Part shown: one piece after another, positions 9,209 to 18,355 of the stretch | Layout: each line of letters opens with the position of its first letter | Position numbering within the stretch: position 1 is the stretch's first letter | Assembly: GCA_039809345.1 (NCBI GenBank) | Contig: JBDHUW010000013.1 | Coordinates: forward strand, 1-27,145 | Direction: 5' to 3' | From: JBDHUW01 sp039809345 | Lineage (GTDB): Bacteria; Patescibacteriota; Gracilibacteria; Absconditabacterales; Absconditicoccaceae | Length of the DNA stretch: 27,145 nucleotides | Made by a program: the position numbers and the translations under genes | Notes under the pieces: model-generated | The model's input: only the letters and a program-made list of their open reading frames with translations | Told to the model about the DNA's origin: nothing | Database searches by the model: none

Positions 9209-10540
9209 ATGCAAAAAAAACTCCTCTCCGTTATACTTGCAAGTACAATACTCCTTAGTTCAATAGTACTCCTCGCCCCCTCAGCACATGGGTATTTTCT
9301 TTGATTGAAATCACGAGATAACTCAATTAAAAACATAGAATGGGTAGAAGAAAAACTCAATACACAACTTCCATTGGTATCATTCATCTTTGATCCGCGA
9401 GATGAGTATGCATACAACACTGTCGCTGAGTTACCTGCTAGACTCTGAAGACAGAGAATATACCACATCACAGTTTCGCCCACACATACAGCCAAAGAAG
9501 TGGCAGAGTGAGCGGAAGATGAGATGTATAGATCATTTTTTGAGTTGGTGAGAGACCTGCATCTCAAGGTAGTATTTAGAACGATGCATGAAATGAATGG
9601 CGGACGATATCCACGAGCTTCTGACCCTGAGAATTTTGCCATAGCACGAAAGCGTATTCGAAAAATATCGAGAGATGTTTGATTATCAAAAGAGGATATC
9701 CTTTTTGATATGTCAGTAAATGGTTGGGATATACCAACCACCGACGCTCGTCCAAACAAATCTTCAGTGCTCCAATACTGCTATCCATCACAAAAAGAAA
9801 GACTCAAATGCCCAACATTCGAAGACTATTATCCTGGAGATGACTATGTAGATATATTGTGATTCACGTTTTATAATCGATGAAAAGGGAAAGCAAATCG
9901 TTTGCGACAACAACCATACGAGATCATAGAACATCCTCAACGACGTACACTTTCAAGACTAAAAACCTTTGGCAAACCTCTCTTTGTTGACGAGGTATGA
10001 ACCACTGCAGTATGGTATGCAGAGCATTATAACCAACAAAAATCGCAAGAGGTATTTAAAAATGAATCATGGAGAAAAGATATACGATTAGACAATCTAA
10101 GTACCTTCTTACAAAAAGAAGATAGCATAGTATGAGCTATCTACTTCAATGTTGATCTGACATATGGACTGACAAATCGGCAACAATGAGAAGCAGACTG
10201 GTCTATCTTTGATCCTGCTACATGAAAGATGTACGAATGAGGCAAGCGCTTACTCACGAATGCATCATACAACAATCTCATGTGAGCGCCTCTGTATGAT
10301 GTGTTTTGAATTCGCCGCACACTACGATGAAAAAAAATGGTTTTCATTTCAAAAAAGTATTGAAAAGAAGCGTTGCAACTACTCAATCTGCTTAGAATAA
10401 ATGACACTACTCCATACAAATGATGAACAGTAGCTCTCGATATGTATGAGAAGAAAATACAAGCCAGCAAACTTTCTCGCTCACAAAAAGTGATGAGATG
10501 ATATATCATCAAGGAAGCCAGGAAGATTATTGCACAGTAA
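9209..10540 (+). CDS. Secreted GH26-like glycoside hydrolase (beta-mannanase family)
   Basis: The 443-aa protein has an N-terminal signal peptide: KK, then a hydrophobic run LLSVILASTILLSSIVLLA, with a likely cut after APSAHG. The mature part shows GH26-type landmarks: RTMHEMNGGRYPR, with the putative acid/base Glu128, and FVDEVGTTAVW, with the putative nucleophile Glu262. Between them are GDDYVDILGFTFYN and a NGWDIPTTDARP loop. GH26 enzymes cleave beta-mannans or related beta-glycans by a retaining mechanism outside the cell. About eighteen TGA codons are read as Gly. No carbohydrate-binding module is visible. Its 3' end overlaps the convergent murB by 14 bp. For a reduced host-dependent cell it may act on a neighbour's polysaccharide; that is inference. 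Confidence 0.8.
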
Positions 10541-11549
10541 TACACTCCCTTTCAAGTAGCACTCCATAGTGTTCAAAAACATCCTTTTCAACTATAGAAG
10601 CGAATGCATCGATCTCGCTTCATGTTCAATTTTTGTTTACCACAATCAAGGCCTGATTACGATAACACCCGACCTCTCCTCAAGATTCCTGCAGAATCAT
10701 TTTTCACTTATACCCTAATCTTTCTAGCAGATACCCTGCTGCTAATTTATACTTTTCTCCATAAGGAAAGTACTTGACTGCTGGATCAATCTTGAGAACG
10801 TGTTCTAACACCTCACTATCGATAATTGGATTTTTGAAGAAACTTCATGCAGTACCAAACTCGTCTCGTGATGGCATCTTTGCCGTTCTAATAGCTACAA
10901 CAATATCATATAGCATTTGAGGAGTGAGCTTCTCAGGCAGTATTGTGTTCGCAGCTATATAGGATTGGATATCCCCATACTCTATCGAGACACTATATGA
11001 ATCAGACGTATCAAAGACAAATGTCACGCTGGTAATGAAAAAATTATCCATATGCTTAAACACCGAATCACGATAGGAAAACGCGCACTCACTCAAAGAA
11101 AGACTCACCAACTCATTTGTCAGTAAATCTACATACTCTATCGAGTAAATATGTTCACGAATCTCCTTTCCATATGCACCTATATTTCACAAGGCTCCAC
11201 CTCCTACGGTACCTGGTATCAATGCTAAGTTTTCTAGTCCATATAGATTATGTACTAGAGTCCATTTCACAAACTCATCTCGATTAACTCCAGATGTCAC
11301 TTGCACATAAACAAGATTCCCTTCTCCTTGTATAATTCTAGGCTCATTGATCAAGCAGTTCAAAACTACGGTTTCTAACCTATCTTGCAACAACACATTT
11401 GACCCACCACCCAAGATTATTTTTTTTCATGGGATCGTCTGTAATTGTAAAACATCCTCAAGTGAAAATACCTTGATACATTTGTTTGCAATAGACGGCA
11501 CCCCAAAAGTATTGTGTCTCTGCAAAGAATATGATACAAACTCTTCCAT
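10527..11549 (-). CDS. murB: UDP-N-acetylmuramate dehydrogenase
   Basis: The 340-aa MurB reduces UDP-GlcNAc-enolpyruvate to UDP-MurNAc with NADPH and FAD, the second step of peptidoglycan precursor synthesis. It starts MEEFVSYSLQRHNTFGV. The FAD-binding part includes LGGGSNVLLQ, IPGTVGGGALGNIGAYGKEI and the FSYRDSVFK Tyr-Arg pair. The C-terminal domain has GSFFKNP, with the catalytic Ser expected here, and ILQESGEVG... leading to RNQALIVVNKNGTGSEI. TGA codons supply glycines in the GNIGAYG and GSFFKNP motifs. Its ATG is 28 bp downstream of the murA stop, consistent with a mur operon. The 3' end overlaps the GH26 gene (opposite strand) by 14 bp. Confidence 0.93.
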
Positions 11550-11577
11550 GAAAGATAATATGTAAACAAATGAATCT

Positions 11578-12831
11578 CTATTGGTTTGGAACTGATGCAA
11601 TCTCTACTCACAATGATGTCAATTTTTCAACTACGTTTTCATATCCCCTCAAAACCCATTCCTCACTCGATACATGCGTCACTCAATCAGCCAAAATAGC
11701 ACAAATAATCGCAGCTGCACCTCATCTCAAATCCGTAGAGCCAAGATAACCACCATGAAGAGCAGTTGGTCCATTTACGTTAACTTGATGAGGATTGAGG
11801 ACCTCAAACGATGCTCATAAATTACTCAACTCTGCAAGATATCAAAATCTTCATTCATACATTTTTTCATGTATGTGACTCACCCCATTACACTGCGTCA
11901 ACAAAGCTCCCAGCATCGGTTGTGCATCTGTTGGCAATCATGGATAAATCATCGTTTGCATTTTGATTGCGTTGTAGTGTCCCTTATTTTTTGCTGTGAC
12001 CTTCACAGAGTGCTCATCCAATATCGTGTAATCAATACCTATCTTATCAAATTCTACCCAAATAGAGTTCAACTCATTTACATCAAACCCCTTCACTACT
12101 ACATCTCCTCCTGGCACTGTCGCACCAATCACACAATAGAAAAGAGCTTCGAGACTATCTCATATAATTGGGAAAGATATTGTCTGTATATTCGAAGAAA
12201 CTGATGAAAATGGAACTGGAGAAATAGTGAAATGATGATCATGATGAACTACGATCTTAGCTCACATTGTTTGTAAAAATGCAACATGATTCATCACGTG
12301 CGGCTCTATAGCGGCATGATATAAATCAACATCATATGAGGCCTCGCAAAACGACAAGTACGTCAATATAGCTTCGGTAGCCGTCACGCTTGGCTCCTGC
12401 AAAATTATTTTTTTCTTTGGCAATCACGTCACTACATAATTCTTATACTCATTGTATGAGATTGTCACTCAAGCTTCAATGAATGCATTATCAAACGTAT
12501 CCACTGGTCTCTTACCGATCTTACATCATCCGGTACCATAGAATGCAACAGACCCATGTGTCAAAAGTCCATTTGGGATCAACAATATACTCGCTCTCAG
12601 CTTGCTACACAAATCAGACACCACCATCCATGATCATCCTGCCACAGTGCGTTGATCAGCATCATCTATAATCGTTTGCATAGTCACGATATCAGAGATA
12701 TTCGGAATATTATCTAAAGTCACTCTATTGCCAAAAAGATTTCTGGCTGCATAAATAGGGAGTGCTGCATTTTTTGCACCTCACACCACTACCGTTCCAT
12801 GAATATTTTTACCTTGATGAATTTGTAACAT
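11578..12831 (-). CDS. murA: UDP-N-acetylglucosamine 1-carboxyvinyltransferase
   Basis: The 417-aa protein is the usual MurA length. MurA transfers enolpyruvate from PEP to UDP-GlcNAc, the committed step of peptidoglycan synthesis. The N-terminus MLQIHQGKNIHGTVVVGGAKNAALP carries the substrate-binding Lys20-Asn21. The catalytic loop reads GTGGCKIGKRPVD with Cys103, the residue alkylated by fosfomycin in sensitive enzymes. Further landmarks are FDKIGIDY, YPGLPTDAQPMLGALLTQC, HEKMYEGRFGYLAEL and TDLRGGAAAIICAILA. Several of these glycines are TGA. It is third in a minus-strand run: winged-helix gene, 193-aa gene, murA, murB, with 25 bp from the previous stop. It retains Cys rather than the Asp of naturally resistant forms. 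Confidence 0.95.
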
Positions 12832-12856
12832 GAATGTATGATTACTATAAATAAAA

Positions 12857-13438
12857 CTACCTACTCTCTACATACTCCATAATCTTTTCAACTCAACTAT
12901 CTGGCTGGACAAAAACCACACACGCACCGTTGCCATGGTGAGACAGTATCGTATCCAAAACATCAGATATACTCATTTTGTCTTTCTGCAAATTAACAAT
13001 ATAGGGAGCTACATTGGTATGGTGTTTATATGCTCTGATAAACGGAATTTGTGCTTCGATGGGCTTAGCATAGAGCGCGAACATTTCACTACTCTGTATC
13101 ATTCAAGACGCATATTCACTTGGGAATAGTTGGATAGTTCAGAAAAATGAGTGCAGAGCAACATCTGTAGTGACTATTCAAGACACATCTGAAGGCAAGT
13201 CAGCAAACGCAATCAAAATCAAAGTAGTGTAAGGAGGGTGAGAATGAAACACTTGCTTCCATTGGTCAGCCAATACTCCACCGTACTTGTACACGGGGCC
13301 AGAGGGCATCATTGAAAAAAACGCCTCATCCTCTTTATTATATTTTGGAGAACGCACAAAAAGTTCTAGCATCAAATGATGGAGAATTTGTGGGTTGGTA
13401 GGATACAAATGATAACGAGGCATGTAGATATTTTCCAT
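12857..13438 (-). CDS. Protein of unknown function (193 aa) in the murA-murB operon
   Basis: I do not recognise this protein. It starts MENIYMPRYHLYPTNPQILHHLMLELF and ends VEKIMEYVESR, with four TGA glycines. It seems to be a soluble mixed alpha/beta protein: YTTLILIAFADLP and GNGACVVFVQPDSG look like buried strands, and His is frequent in the first third (HLYPTNPQILHH, FHSHPPY). The ATG shares one base with the stop of the upstream winged-helix gene (TAATG), which implies translational coupling between the two. It is followed 25 bp later by murA. The coupling suggests it works with the winged-helix protein, possibly as a sensor or effector, but nothing in the sequence shows a ligand. Confidence 0.82.
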
Positions 13439-13968
13439 TATGATCTTGATCTTTTAAGTTGTAATACAAATTTATCAGCCAATCTATAACGTCTTTGAAA
13501 CTCTTCAATCGACATAAATGCGACCTTAGCAGTCTCTATAAAATAGTTCCTAAAAAGAGATTCAATCGCTTCCTTGATAGCATCAAGGGTTTGTTTCTCT
13601 ACATTTTTGTGAATAATCACGAGATCCGTCTCCAGATCTCTTCCAAAGATATGTCCCAAAAAGTATTCATCTATCATGTAAGTATACTGCTCAAACATAG
13701 TAGTCAGATCTCTTTCCAACGTATACAAAAGCATTCATCTAATATGAGGTGCAGCAGCAGGGTGCATAGTGATAGCCCGCTTTGATGCATCTTTGTCTAT
13801 CATCACTACTTCAGACTCCTCTAGAGAGTCTACTTGTTTTTTGATTGCAGGGAAAGTCCATGGTATCACATGTTCTAGAGCTCTAATTGATATACCTTGC
13901 CTGCAAAACACCAGATATTTCAATATATCGACTTTTGTCTTACTTCACAAAAATTTGTCAAGTTTCAT
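13438..13968 (-). CDS. Winged helix-turn-helix protein (probable regulator), first gene of the murAB run
   Basis: In this 176-aa protein the N-terminal about 75 residues look like a winged HTH: MKLDKFLGSKTKVDILKYLVF, then GISIRALEHVIPWTFPAIKKQVDSLEESEVVMIDKD, i.e. a helix, a recognition helix and a wing. The C-terminal part (LERDLTTMFEQY... to VLQLKRSRS) is helical with a strand DLVIIH. It is reminiscent of ArsR-like regulators of the kind that precede nucleotidyltransferase-like domains, but no catalytic motif is visible. TGA glycines occur at residue 8 and just before MLLYTLERD, both needed to join the three pieces. It is translationally coupled to the next gene and divergent from the SanA-like gene with 57 bp between starts, so one regulator could control both directions. 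DNA binding is inferred. Confidence 0.75.
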
Positions 13969-14012
13969 ACTTATGTATGTACGGAACTTGTAGCATTTTG
14001 CAATAAATTCTC

Positions 14013-14018
14013 TATACT
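14013..14018 (+). promoter_or_regulatory. -10 element of the SanA-like gene, predicted leaderless
   Basis: TATACT lies only 7 bp before the ATG at 14026, so transcription would begin at or next to the start codon. A weak -35 TTGTAG (13988-13993) lies at 19 bp spacing. The same TATACT-next-to-ATG layout is seen before the DUF2087 gene. Confidence 0.4.
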
Positions 14019-14025
14019 ATCAAGG

Positions 14026-14670
14026 ATGCATATCAACATAGTGAGCAAAATAGGTACTATTATCTATAAAGCCAGTCTCCTAATCATAGAAGTGATAGTC
14101 ATATGTACCATCATATTTTTCAGTACCAATGCCCTCATTTTGTCTACCACACAAAACAGCATCATACAATCAGAAGAGCTAGGATATAGCGTAGACGCAG
14201 TATTGATACTGGGTGCAAGCGTGCAATGATTGCAACTTAGCCCTATTTTGCAAGATAGAGTAGAAACTGCCATACAATTGTACCAACGTCAAAAGGCTCT
14301 CAAAATCATAGTGAGTTGAGACAACGGAAAAAGATACTACAATGAAGTAGATGCCATGTACACCTATCTCATCAACCGTGGCATCCCCAGTCAGGACATC
14401 ATCCTAGATACATGAGGATACAACACATTTTTGAGTATTGCGAACACCAAAAAACTTACATGAATACAAACGATAGCTATCAGCACTCAAGAATTTCATT
14501 TACCGAGAGCTATTTTCATTGCACAATCACTTTGATTCAATGTGCTTGGAATCATCAGTGATCGTGCGTCATACGATGAAACAAAACAATACAAACTGAG
14601 AGAATCATTTGCACGCATCAAAGCAGTATGAGATGTGTTGTGATGGAAAATTTCAAATATCCTAGAGTAG
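14026..14670 (+). CDS. SanA/YdcF-like DUF218 membrane protein
   Basis: The 214-aa protein has one N-terminal membrane segment at about residues 14-36 (ASLLIIEVIVICTIIFFSTNALIL). The DUF218 domain follows: VDAVLILGASVQ, then LQDRVETAIQLYQRQKALKIIVSGDNG, YNEVDAMYTYLINRGIPSQDIILDTGGYNT, and a late TGIQTIAISTQEFHLPRAIFIAQSLGFNVLGI. This order matches SanA/ElyC/YdcF proteins, which are tied to envelope integrity and cell-wall precursor metabolism in other bacteria. TGA gives Gly in SGDNG and DTGG. The ATG at 14026 was chosen over upstream in-frame ones because of the adjacent -10. It is divergent from the murAB group, which fits an envelope role. Its stop overlaps that of the ABC exporter by 9 bp. 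Confidence 0.88.
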
Positions 14671-16410
14671 TGCTCAGCTTTGTAAATCTATTAATTTCTT
14701 ATAAACTCACTCAGTCTCTGAGATAAGTTTATTGTGATTTCATTGCTGAATTATCTTTCCTTTTTCAAATACTACTATGTCGTCTGCATGCATTACTGTT
14801 TGCAGTCTATGCGCGATGACAATCACGGTTCTATTTACAAAGAGTGTTTTCATCACAGTCGATATAGCACTTTCAGAAACACTATCTAGCGCACTTGTTG
14901 GCTCGTCCAAAATAAGAATCTTCGGGTCCTTTAAAAACAATCTAGCAATTGCTACTCTCTGCCTTTCTCATCATGACAACTTCACTCACCTTTCTCCGAT
15001 TTCAGTCTGAAGTCACCCCTCCTTTTCTCTTATAAAATCTGCTATTTGAGCACTTTCTAGAGCATCCCACAGGAGCTTTCACTCATCCTGCAATGCTATC
15101 TGCTTTCTTTCCTCAGACAGTCAATACAACAAATTCTGCTGAATCGTTCAATCGAAAACAGATGGATCCTGAGAGAGATAACCAATCGTATCATACCATG
15201 ACTGCACCTTGATATCTGATATCACCTGGTCATCCACAGAAATTGATCATCATGTGTAATCATATAATCTAAGTAGCATTTTCACAAGCGTTGATTTTCA
15301 GCTTCCTGAGTGTCAAACAAATGCAGTCATTTTTCATCATTGTATATGCATACACAATCAATCAAACAGCGCACTATCTTGCTTATATCCAAATACCAGA
15401 TTATCTATCTTGATGTCTCCATTTTTATAAACATACTCATCTGTTCCATCTACAAATGTATCTCATTTCAGATATGCATTCAGAGCTTCATATTTGTTCA
15501 TGTTTTTTTGAATGATATTGAATCCAGAAATTGCCTCCTGAATTGGCCACCAGAACCATCGAATATATCATGTAATCAATATAAAGTCTGCTATTGTTCA
15601 CTCTCCACGTAAGATTTTAACACCAAAATATACCCAGATGGTTGCTTCAATCAAGTGGATACCATAATGCAATATAAAATCTTTCGCATCAGCATACACA
15701 TATTGTCGCAATATCTTTTTAGTCAAGATGGGCAATGTTTTTTTCAATCAAGCCTGTTCTGTCTCAATGGCATTTGCTACTCTAACCAAGTTATGTTCCG
15801 TGAGAAATCTCACGTTGGCTTTTGAGATCTCTTCATTCAAATCACGGATATCATCAGCCACCTTCTCAACCTTCTTTTTCAAAAAGAGTTCAACCAGCGC
15901 GAAGATCACAATAAGTAATCATAAAACAGCCAAAATAGAGGGAGCTTTGATGGCAATTATTAAAAACAGCGCAGTTCATCTCACTCATACTACAATCATG
16001 AGTCTAGTAATAGCCATGAAAACCTGAACTTGTCATCTGATTCCCTGCTCAAATTTAGAAAGCAGTTTTCATGTTCATACATCATGAATATGACGAATTT
16101 GCAATCTAGCAATTGCTCATCTATATTTGATTGCAAGCTTATTGTCCAATTCTTGTTCCAAATAAACATACAGTCATCGTGTTGTCTTATCAAAGATCAA
16201 CGCAATAAGTGAGATAACCAGTGTCACAATCACAAAAAAATACAACTGCTGTACAGTTCATGAGTTTTCAAGGACTCAAATAACTCTTGCTGATAAGTAT
16301 GGCAACAATAGCCATAGTATCTGCCCAATTCCAAAAGCTATAAGGTATAATGTTGCATATTTACGAACCTCTGCATAAGAAAATTTGAATAGCGAAATCA
16401 ACCTCTTCAT
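14662..16410 (-). CDS. ABC exporter, fused membrane and ATPase domains (half-transporter)
   Basis: The 582-aa protein is a typical length for a half-transporter that dimerises. The N-terminal domain has hydrophobic helices including YLIAFGIGQILWLLLPYL, FFVIVTLVISLIALIF, TALFLIIAIKA and ILAVLGLLIVIFALV. An IRWFWWPIQEA stretch closes the membrane part. The ATPase domain has Walker A GHSGSGKST, Q-loop GYLSQDPSVFDGTI, signature VKLSGGERQRVAIARLF, Walker B KILILDEPTSALD and switch His in VIVIAHRL. The second glycine of Walker A and both signature glycines are TGA. Substrate is unknown; lipid, peptide or drug exporters all look like this. It lies 42 bp downstream of the DUF2087 gene and converges on the SanA-like gene. 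Confidence 0.93.
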
Positions 16411-16452
16411 AGTCACACAATATAAATTTAAATCTTTTATGAAAGTTCACTA

Positions 16453-16728
16453 CTACCTTCTCCTATACACACTTCCATCTAATTCACGATCAAGATACTC
16501 TTGCACATACAACTCTCTGCGCAACAGTGCGGAATCACCAAAAAGATGCCACATTGAAAGCAAATCATTGATCTGCCTTTCTGTAAATACCCTATTCGGC
16601 GGTATTTTATTGGCAAGATATGCTATTACATGGAGCTGTTTTGTATACTTTGATGGCCAAATCTTTATTCTTCATTTTTCATCAAGTATAGGAGAGATAA
16701 CTTGTATATCTAAACTTGTAGGACTCAT
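16453..16728 (-). CDS. DUF2087 family small protein
   Basis: The 91-aa protein contains the DUF2087 pattern: GRIKIWPSKYTKQLHVIAYLANKIPPNRVFTERQINDLL, then FGDSALLRRELYVQEYLDRELDGSVYRR. The domain is often found at the end of ArsR-type regulators or alone. The conserved 'TLRReLvd.g.l.R' segment is present as ALLRRELYVQEYLDR. Function is not established; nucleic-acid binding is plausible. It has one TGA Gly (residue 19). A copy of the 30-bp repeat lies directly upstream, and a TATACT 5 bp before the ATG predicts a leaderless transcript. Its neighbours are ABC-F upstream and ABC exporter downstream. Confidence 0.85.
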
Positions 16729-16733
16729 GATAT

Positions 16734-16739
16734 AGTATA
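16734..16739 (-). promoter_or_regulatory. -10 element of the DUF2087 gene, predicted leaderless
   Basis: TATACT on the minus strand ends 5 bp before the ATG (16728). A TTGTCA inside the adjoining 30-bp repeat is the best -35 but at 19 bp spacing, so the match is imperfect. Confidence 0.4.
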
Positions 16740-16765
16740 CGAAATACTTGACATTTTGTGACAAG
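16736..16765 (-). repeat. 30-bp element, copy 1 (between ABC-F stop and DUF2087 start)
   Basis: This is identical at 29 of 30 positions to 18325-18354, in the same orientation; the only difference is A at 16744 against G at 18333. The core CTTGACATTTTGTGACAAG (plus strand) is an imperfect palindrome with arms CTTGACA and TGACAAG. Flanking bases differ, so the match ends sharply. It lies 8 bp after the ABC-F stop and 7 bp before the DUF2087 ATG. Confidence 0.9.
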
Positions 16766-16773
16766 ATATTGAA

Positions 16774-18186
16774 TTAGACGTACTTTTCTATCAAAATACT
16801 CCTATCCTTCTGCATTCTCCGCACCTGAGTACATACATATTTATCGACATAATACTGATCATGGGTGACCAAGACCACGGCTCATGGATATGTAGTAATC
16901 GCGTCTTCAACTGCCTCTCTAGAAGGTATATCGAGATGATTTGTCGGCTCATCGAGCAATAGTATATCTACATTTTGTTTCATAAGTTGCACAAAACGGA
17001 GACGAACTTTCTGTCAATAACTCAGATCATTTACGGGAATATGCCAGTATTTATCACTAAAACCATACGCCTTCAATACTCACAATCACGAAAATCATCA
17101 TCGCACATCATAGGCCCGATCACGTAGGTATTTAGGAGAATTTACAGAAGAGTTATGTTGGTCAAAATAAAGCACTGATTTGTTGTTTGTACACAGATTT
17201 TCATATATCGACTTCAACAACGTCGTTTTTCAGGCTCCATTTTCTCACGTGACCAAAATTCTATCTTTCCCTCTAATTTCATACTCATCCGTCGATATGA
17301 TTATTTTTCATTCATGAGATCAACCTGCGAAATCTAATTGATACTCGGCAGCCAGTTTTGGCTTATTGGTTGGTTTATCGAGAATTTCGCGCTCATAATA
17401 CTTGAGTTTATTTCTAAGGAGTTTTCATACTGATGGGTCTGATGTAGCGCTTGCCCTCAATCTTATACGCTTGATCATCTCTTCAATTTGTTTTTTTCTA
17501 GCGACATATGCATCATACTGACGGAGTTGTGCATCATCACCTTGTTTTTTTTGGAGTACATAATCATCATAGTTCCCATCATACACATTCGCTCAATCTG
17601 GAGTGATTTCAATAATCTTAGAAGCAAATTTTTGTAAAAAAGCCCTGTCATGTGAGATGACACAAACTATTCAATCATAGTCTTGAATCCACCTCTCAAA
17701 CACTCACTTGGTTTGACTATCAATATGATTTGTGGGTTCATCCATGATCATGATCCTCTTACTCGAGAGGATGCATCTAGCAATCAAAATCTTTTTCTGC
17801 TCTCATCAGGACAAATCTCCAATTCTTGTACGCCAAAAACTTTTTTTGTGTATTCTTTCATCAAATCAAACCTCTGCCAATGTCGCTATGACTTTGTATT
17901 TCTCCCGGGAAGAAACAAAATTGTGCAAATAAGCTCACACGGTCACACTGTCTCAGAAGGTTATCTCTTGATCAATATACAAAACTCTCTCTGAGCCAAA
18001 AACCTGTCAGCTACTAGGAAGTTCAATCTGTGCAAGTATGCGTGCCAATGTAGACTTTCAAACTCAGTTTTCTCATACGATGCCGATGATACCGGGTTTT
18101 GTGATAGAAAATGAGATATTCGATAAAATGGTATGTATTCAGTATTTTTTAGTAATATTTTTACACGACAAAAGGGTCTGTTTCAT
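16774..18186 (-). CDS. ABC-F family ATPase, second copy, with a structured leader
   Basis: The 470-aa protein has tandem ABC domains and no membrane helices. NBD1: Walker A GENGVGKST, signature LSGGEQKKILIARCI, Walker B RIMIMDEPTNHID and VISHD. The linker is charged (VARKKQIEEMIKRIRLR). NBD2: Walker A GENGAGKTT, signature LSYGQKVRLRF (SGG replaced by SYG), Walker B ILLLDEPTNHLD and VTHDQYYVDKY. It differs in sequence and in linker from the ABC-F at 6433, so it is not a recent duplicate. The start MKQTLLSCKNITKKYG places the first strand correctly. A 139-bp leader with small ORFs and competing hairpins precedes it, and 30-bp repeats flank it. Resistance-type ABC-F proteins are often controlled by leader peptides; that makes an antibiotic-response role attractive but unproven. 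Confidence 0.92.
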
Positions 18187-18325
18187 TACAAACAATATAA
18201 AATGGTAAAGCGATTTACATCTCTACCAACAATCAAGAAAAAGAGTGAGGTAAAGATATTATCTTACCATCAATCATTTTTTATGAAACACTGCTCGCAT
18301 TTTTCAATGAATTATCATACCCCAT
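18187..18325 (-). promoter_or_regulatory. Leader of the second ABC-F gene: two tiny ORFs and competing hairpins
   Basis: On the minus strand the leader holds uORF1 (18325-18281, MGYDNSLKNASSVS) and uORF2 (18277-18215, MIDGKIISLPHSFSGLLVEM with one TGA Gly). Hairpin A pairs GGTAAGAT (18268-18261) with ATCTTTACC (18257-18249) with one bulged base. Hairpin B pairs GGTAGAG (18227-18221) with CTTTACC (18210-18204) with one G-U. The 3' arm of A can instead pair along 9 bp with GGTAGAGAT (18227-18219), which excludes both hairpins. Hairpin A starts 12 nt after the uORF1 stop, within the footprint of a ribosome stalled there. Hairpin B ends 17 nt before the ABC-F ATG and is followed by ATTTTATATTG, not a clean T-tract. 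Confidence 0.5.
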
Positions 18326-18354
18326 ATACGAAGTACTTGACATTTTGTGACAAG
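18325..18354 (-). repeat. 30-bp element, copy 2 (between trmB and the ABC-F leader)
   Basis: This is the second copy of the 16736-16765 element, in the same orientation, with one mismatch. It starts one base after the trmB stop codon and ends on the ATG of uORF1. On the minus strand it carries TTGTCA. With TATGAT a little downstream, or TATATG at its end, it could drive the ABC-F leader. Confidence 0.9.
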
Positions 18355-18355
18355 T

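Noticed and set aside
9193..9759. 188-codon minus-strand ORF opposite the GH26 gene
   Set aside because: It lies wholly antisense to a gene with signal peptide and catalytic motifs, and its own product shows no motif.
10141..10545. 134-codon minus-strand ORF over the end of the GH26 gene
   Set aside because: It is antisense to the GH26 coding frame and conflicts with the murB 3' end; no recognisable product.
13897..14025. Upstream in-frame extension of the SanA-like protein
   Set aside because: It would run into the divergent wHTH coding region, and the TATACT -10 lies just before ATG 14026.
14740..14940. A stand-alone small ABC ATPase
   Set aside because: It is only the last part of the 582-aa exporter, cut off by an in-frame TGA (Gly).
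17475..17994. ORFs in other frames over the second ABC-F gene, including a Met-rich minus-strand one
   Set aside because: They are shadows: the Walker B and signature motifs of the ABC-F gene run through the same bases in another frame.
16736..18354. The two 30-bp repeats as a CRISPR array or transposon ends
   Set aside because: There are only two copies 1.6 kb apart in direct orientation, no spacers, no transposase, and the gene between them is a complete ABC-F.
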